The notes beneath the pieces were generated by a model. That model was given only the letters and a program-made list of their open reading frames with translations, did no database searches and was not told where the DNA came from. Shown here piece after piece: positions 60,703 through 64,000 of a stretch of 64,000 nucleotides of DNA. The stretch comes from Planctomycetota bacterium (GTDB lineage: Bacteria; Planctomycetota; UBA1135; GCA-002686595): positions 124,001 to 188,000 of the forward strand of contig JACKHS010000005.1 in the NCBI GenBank assembly GCA_020638875.1, in the 5' to 3' direction. The position numbers were made by a program, and so were the translations under genes. Numbering within the stretch: position 1 is the first letter of the stretch; each line of letters opens with the position of its first letter.

Positions 60703-62078
60703 GCCCGAGAGGGTACCGCGGATCCCTCGGCGCGGAGCACGCGGCGCATCCACAGCGCCGCGGCGAGCGAGGCCAGGCCCGCGCCGAACGCGCCGCCGAG
60801 CACGAGGCCCTCGAGCGCGCCGAGGCCGTACTGCGGCGCGAAGCGCGCGCCTGCGACGCCCAGCGGCACGACCAGCGCGAGCGCGCGCAAGGCCGAGATC
60901 GCCAGGCCCAGGCGCGGCCGCTGCAGTCCCTCGAACGTCGGGCGCAGGAGGAGCAGCGGGAAGCCCAGCGCGATGCCGAGCGGCAGCCAGCGCAGCGCGT
61001 GCACCGCGGCCGTGCGCGCGTCGGGCGACTCGACCAGCGCGTCGACGAGCGGCGGACCGGCCCACAGCGCGAGCGGCGCCACGACGAGCAGGCAGTAGCC
61101 GGCGCACGCGGCGGCGGCGGTGCGCAGCTCGCGGCGGATGCGCGACGCGTCGCCGGCGCCCACCAGCCGCGCGGTGAGCGGCAGCAGCGCCACGCCGGTC
61201 GCGATCATCGGCATCACGAGGAAGCGCCCGGCGCGATCGAGGATCGACCAGGCCGGCAGGAGCTCGGCCGCGTCGGGGCGGCCGGCGAGCAGCGCGTTGA
61301 AGGCCATGCCCTCGACCGCCAGGAAGACGAACGAGAGGCCCGCGGGCAGCGCGAAGCCGAGCAGCGTGCGCACCGGCCGTTCGAAGCGCCCGGGGGCGTC
61401 GTCGTTGCCGTCGGCGAGGCGCGCGCGCTCGTGGCGGTTCGCCTGGCGCAGCGCGTAGGCCAGCCCGCCCAAGCGGCCGAGCACCGTCGCGAGCGCGATG
61501 CCGAACAGCCCCCAGCCGAAGGCGAACACGAACACCGTGTTGAGCGTCACGTTGGTCGCGGTGGAGGCCATGCCGGCCCACATCGTCGAGCGCATGTCGT
61601 GGTGCGCCTTGACGATCGAGTCGGGCAGCACCGACCAGAAGGTCGTCAGGCTCGAGCCGGCGAGCAGCACCGTGCCGTAGACGCGGAACTGCCGCGCGAC
61701 GAGCGGGTCGAGGTCGAGGTGCGGCGTCACGAACCAGATGCCGGCCGCGACGGCCAGGAACAGCACGGTCAGCCCGACCACGATGCGCCGCGCCGCGGCG
61801 AGGAGCTGCGCGACGCGCTCGCCCTCGCGCGCGCCCATCGCGGCCGACAGGCGACTCGTCAGGCTGTTCGACGTGCCGACCCAGCACGCGATCATCAGGA
61901 ACTCGAACGGCACCGCGAGGCCGATGGCCGCGATCGACGCGTCGCCGACGCCCTCGAGCATCGACGCGTAGGCCGTGTCCACCCACTGGAAGGCCGCCCG
62001 GAACCAGAACGACAGCACGAGCGGCGCGGCGAGGCGCAGCACGCCGCGCGTGGGGGAGCCGGAGGCGGAGGGGACCAT
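60699..62078 (-). CDS. MATE-family exporter
   Basis: 459 residues, 12 helices in two bundles: VLRLAAPLVLSFWFRAAFQWVDTAYASML (residues about 11-40), FLMIACWVGTSNSLTSRLSAAMGARE, then the second half with FALPAGLSFVFLAVEGMAFNALLAG and MPMIATGVALLPLTARLVGAGD. It exports organic cations or drugs, or flips lipid-linked compounds, using Na+ or H+. The ATG at 62078 is preferred. The stop overlaps the start of the sulfatase-like gene, so the two are co-translated and may act on a common substrate. Confidence 0.87.
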   Translation of the reverse strand: MVPSASGSPTRGVLRLAAPLVLSFWFRAAFQWVDTAYASMLEGVGDASIAAIGLAVPFEFLMIACWVGTSNSLTSRLSAAMGAREGERVAQLLAAARRIVVGLTVLFLAVAAGIWFVTPHLDLDPLVARQFRVYGTVLLAGSSLTTFWSVLPDSIVKAHHDMRSTMWAGMASTATNVTLNTVFVFAFGWGLFGIALATVLGRLGGLAYALRQANRHERARLADGNDDAPGRFERPVRTLLGFALPAGLSFVFLAVEGMAFNALLAGRPDAAELLPAWSILDRAGRFLVMPMIATGVALLPLTARLVGAGDASRIRRELRTAAAACAGYCLLVVAPLALWAGPPLVDALVESPDARTAAVHALRWLPLGIALGFPLLLLRPTFEGLQRPRLGLAISALRALALVVPLGVAGARFAPQYGLGALEGLVLGGAFGAGLASLAAALWMRRVLRAEGSAVPSRA

Positions 62079-62150
62079 GGGCGACGAGATACCCGGTGCG
62101 CGCGGCGGGCGCACCGGGGACGGCGGATTCCCGACGGAATCTCGCGGAGC

Positions 62151-62945
62151 TCAGAGCGCCGGGCGCCAGGCGCCGCGGTCGAGCTCGTCCAGCTCGCGGG
62201 CGAAGCGCGCGACGAGCTCCTCGCGGAAGCGCTCGAGCTCGCCCAGGTCGCGCGGCAGCATGCGCGACTCGACGAAGGCGCGCGGCTCGTCGGGCAGGTC
62301 GCGGTCGAGGTAGCGCAGGCCGAAGTCGAAGAACACCGGCGCGTGGCGCAGCCGCAGCAGGTCGACCAGCGGCGTCACCGTGAAGCGCACGTAGCAGGCG
62401 AGCGCCTCGGCCGGGAAGCCGCGGCCCGCGGCGCGCGAGACGACCGGCTGGAAGACGACGAAGCGCGCGCGCAGGTCGGCCAGGCGCTTCTCCATCAGCG
62501 CGAGCTGCGCCGCGCGGTCGAGCGTCGTCGCGCGCGCCTCGCCGACGCGGTCGAACCACACCACCGGCTCGCCGTGGCGCTCGCGCTCGGTCAGGCGCTT
62601 CTCCACCGGCAGGTCGCGCGGCGCGACGACGAGGTCGATCACGTGGTCGGGGTCGGCGTCGGCGACCTGCAGGAACTCCTGCGACATGCCGTGCCAGGTC
62701 GGCTCGGGGGTGCGGTAGCGCTCCGCGATCGGCGACAGCGCCTCGAGCGCGCGCGCGACGGTCGCGAACACGCGCTCGACGTCGGCCCGTTCGGCCACGA
62801 CGACGAGGTCGATGTCCGAGCGCGCGTCGAGCCGCCCGCTGGCCTCGCTGCCGCCGACGTAGGCGGCCAGCGCGGCGGGTTCGGCCTCGAGGGCGCGGCG
62901 GAGCTGGTCGACGAGGTCCTGGCGGCTGACGCGGGGGCTGGGCAT
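62151..62945 (-). CDS. Nucleotidyltransferase-domain protein
   Basis: 264 residues. The N-terminal domain has the polymerase-beta signature GGSEASGRLDARSDIDLVVV (G-S ... D-x-D at about residues 31-46), and a third acidic position is offered by DHVIDLVV near residue 105. The C-terminal half is helical (LVDLLRLRHAPVFFDFGLRYLDRDL). Such proteins transfer a nucleoside monophosphate to small molecules, RNA or proteins. No HEPN partner or kinase is adjacent. It lies 72 nt upstream of the MATE gene on the same strand, so co-transcription is possible. Confidence 0.78.
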   Translation of the reverse strand: MPSPRVSRQDLVDQLRRALEAEPAALAAYVGGSEASGRLDARSDIDLVVVAERADVERVFATVARALEALSPIAERYRTPEPTWHGMSQEFLQVADADPDHVIDLVVAPRDLPVEKRLTERERHGEPVVWFDRVGEARATTLDRAAQLALMEKRLADLRARFVVFQPVVSRAAGRGFPAEALACYVRFTVTPLVDLLRLRHAPVFFDFGLRYLDRDLPDEPRAFVESRMLPRDLGELERFREELVARFARELDELDRGAWRPAL

Positions 62946-63037
62946 ACCGCGATTCTGCCCACGCGCGCCGGACCGGCCCAGCGGCGCGCCCGGAAGTCCC
63001 GGCCGCGCGCGCAAGAGCTGTGTCGCGGTCGCGCCGG

Positions 63038-63043
63038 TACGCT
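63038..63043 (+). promoter_or_regulatory. TACGCT leaderless-type box
   Basis: Ends 7 nt before the ATG at 63051. Confidence 0.5.
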
Positions 63044-63050
63044 GTGCGTC

Positions 63051-63290
63051 ATGGACGACTCCCTCCCGCGCGACCTCGGCGAGCAGCCCCTGGCGCGCGT
63101 GCTCGCCGAGCGCGGCCTGACGGCCCACGACCTCGTGCGCGCCTCGACCGAGCAGCTCACGCACAAGATGGTCGCGCGCGCCGTCAAGGGCCGCCGCCTG
63201 ACGCCCAACGTGCAGGGCAAGGTGCTGCGCGCGCTGTGCGCGGCGAGCGGCGAGCGCTTCGAGCTCGCGCAGCTCTTCGACTACGCCTGA
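63051..63290 (+). CDS. Small conserved-looking protein, 79 residues
   Basis: Soluble, helical, basic in the middle: LARVLAERGLTAHDLVRAST, EQLTHKMVARAVKGRRLTPN, VQGKVLRALCAASGERFELAQLFDY. The segment LTHKMVARAVKGRRLTPNVQ looks like a helix-turn-helix recognition region of phage-repressor size, which suggests DNA binding, but this is pattern reading only. It forms its own unit behind a TACGCT box and precedes the pirin gene by 66 nt. Confidence 0.7.
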   Translation: MDDSLPRDLGEQPLARVLAERGLTAHDLVRASTEQLTHKMVARAVKGRRLTPNVQGKVLRALCAASGERFELAQLFDYA

Positions 63291-63356
63291 CGGGCGCCGT
63301 CCCAACGCCGGCCGCCGCGCGAACCGGGGGGCTCACTCGACCTCGCCCCCAGCGCC

Positions 63357-64000
63357 ATGATCCACAAGCGCCCCTCCGCGGAGCGCGGCCGCGCCGACCT
63401 CGGCTGGCTGCAGACCCGCTACTCCTTCTCCTTCGCCGACTACTTCGATCCGGCGCACCTGGGCTTCCGCGCGTTGCGCGTGCTCAACGACGACGTGATC
63501 GCGCCCGGCACGGGCTTCGGCACGCACGGCCACCAGGACATGGAGATCGTGACCTACGTGATCGACGGCGCGCTCGCGCACCGCGACAGCGAGGGCCACG
63601 GCGCCGTGCTGCGCCGCGGCGACGTGCAGTACATGCGCGCCGGCCGCGGCATCCGCCACAGCGAGTTCAACGCCTCGGAGTCGGAGCCGCTGCGCGTGTT
63701 CCAGCTCTGGATCGTGCCCGACGAGCGCGGCCTCGAGCCGGGCTACGAGGATCGCACGTTCGCGCTCGACGAGCGGCGCGGGCACCTGGTGGCGCTCGTG
63801 ACCGACGACGGCCGCGACGGCTCGCTGCGCCTGCACCGCGACGCGGCGGTCTACGGCGCGCTGCTCGACGCCGGCGCGACGCTCGAGCACGGGCTGGCGC
63901 CGGGCCGCGGCGCGTGGGTGCAGCTCGCCAGCGGGCGCGTGCGCTTGAACGACGTCGAGCTCGCCGAGGGCGACGGTGCGGCGCTCGAGGACGAGGCCGC
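63357..64000 (+). CDS. Pirin-family protein (3' end off the window)
   Basis: The first 214 codons of a bicupin pirin. The metal site is complete: H57 and H59 (GTHGHQDMEIV), H101 and E103 (GRGIRHSEFN), with the usual TRYSFSFADYFDP and LRVLNDDVIAPGTGFG before it. A second cupin follows (VYGALLDAGATLEHGL). Bacterial relatives show quercetin 2,3-dioxygenase activity or modulate metabolic enzymes. The role here is not indicated by neighbours. Confidence 0.9.
   Translation, partial: MIHKRPSAERGRADLGWLQTRYSFSFADYFDPAHLGFRALRVLNDDVIAPGTGFGTHGHQDMEIVTYVIDGALAHRDSEGHGAVLRRGDVQYMRAGRGIRHSEFNASESEPLRVFQLWIVPDERGLEPGYEDRTFALDERRGHLVALVTDDGRDGSLRLHRDAAVYGALLDAGATLEHGLAPGRGAWVQLASGRVRLNDVELAEGDGAALEDEA

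Noticed and set aside
62946..62957. Leaderless box for the nucleotidyltransferase gene (CAGAAT) and for MATE (TATCTC at 62086-62091)
   Set aside because: Spacing fits, but each misses one of the fixed bases of TANNNT, so they were not counted in the promoter tally.
1..64000. CRISPR arrays, tRNA/rRNA genes, complete insertion sequences, prophage
   Set aside because: No regularly spaced repeats, no cloverleaf-forming GTTCRA stretch, no transposase or integrase and no phage structural gene were found by reading both strands. Low-level signals could still be missed without a covariance or profile search.

Overview
The window is about 64 kb of very GC-rich DNA (roughly three quarters G+C by eye), densely packed on both strands, with no rRNA, tRNA, CRISPR array, intact insertion sequence or prophage that I can see. 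The best guess for the source is a GC-rich member of the Planctomycetota, probably environmental. The reasons are several secreted proteins sharing a Cys-rich C-terminal module (CPCGN ... GDGLRC ... YQxWYRxP ... CG), a Tat-type Gfo/Idh/MocA oxidoreductase, sulfatase-like enzymes, HAF-repeat and dockerin-like proteins. A GC-rich deltaproteobacterium-like lineage is not excluded. Single-base frame breaks in three otherwise well-preserved genes suggest either draft-assembly indels or recent decay.

Layout. 1-6.5 kb: a TetR-type repressor diverges from a complete tripartite RND efflux operon (outer-membrane factor, periplasmic adaptor, HAE-1 pump), with two GTAAAC/GTTTAC inverted repeats between them. 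6.5-17.7 kb: an FKBP lipoprotein, then an apparently complete [NiFe]-hydrogenase operon: small subunit with the six-cysteine signature of O2-tolerant enzymes, large subunit, cytochrome b, maturation endopeptidase, hypA, hypB, hypF, hypC, hypD, hypE and a His-rich nickel-type transporter. 17.8-26.6 kb: four secreted proteins with the shared C-terminal module or a variant of it (two are tandem duplicates, one with its C-terminus cut off), surrounding an AtuA / AtuA-C / phosphate acyltransferase operon. 26.7-31.3 kb: an HTH protein behind a conspicuous AT-rich dyad, a small membrane protein, and two amidohydrolases in tandem, the second lacking the metal ligands. 31.4-31.7 kb: a giant symmetric hairpin between convergent genes. 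31.7-43.1 kb: an SF2 helicase with an ASCH protein, two GT-C type membrane glycosyltransferases, a lipoprotein sulfatase-like enzyme, a GH78-like rhamnosidase and a CDP-alcohol phosphatidyltransferase. 43.1-64 kb: Dyp peroxidase, RNase HI with an N-terminal zinc-finger-like extension, NhaA, a transglutaminase-like protein, a large HExxH peptidase, a protein made of two internal repeats, another secreted module protein, an oxidoreductase, a hybrid histidine kinase, a second sulfatase-like lipoprotein coupled to a MATE exporter, a nucleotidyltransferase, a small conserved protein and a pirin cut by the window edge.

The most striking global signal is regulatory. About half of the genes that begin a transcription unit carry a TANNNT hexamer ending only 6-11 nt before the start codon, so the transcript would start at or next to the start codon (leaderless mRNA). 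Genes inside operons, and a few first genes (hyaA, nhaA, 23329), instead have GGAGG-type ribosome binding sites. The leaderless boxes also decide several start codons.
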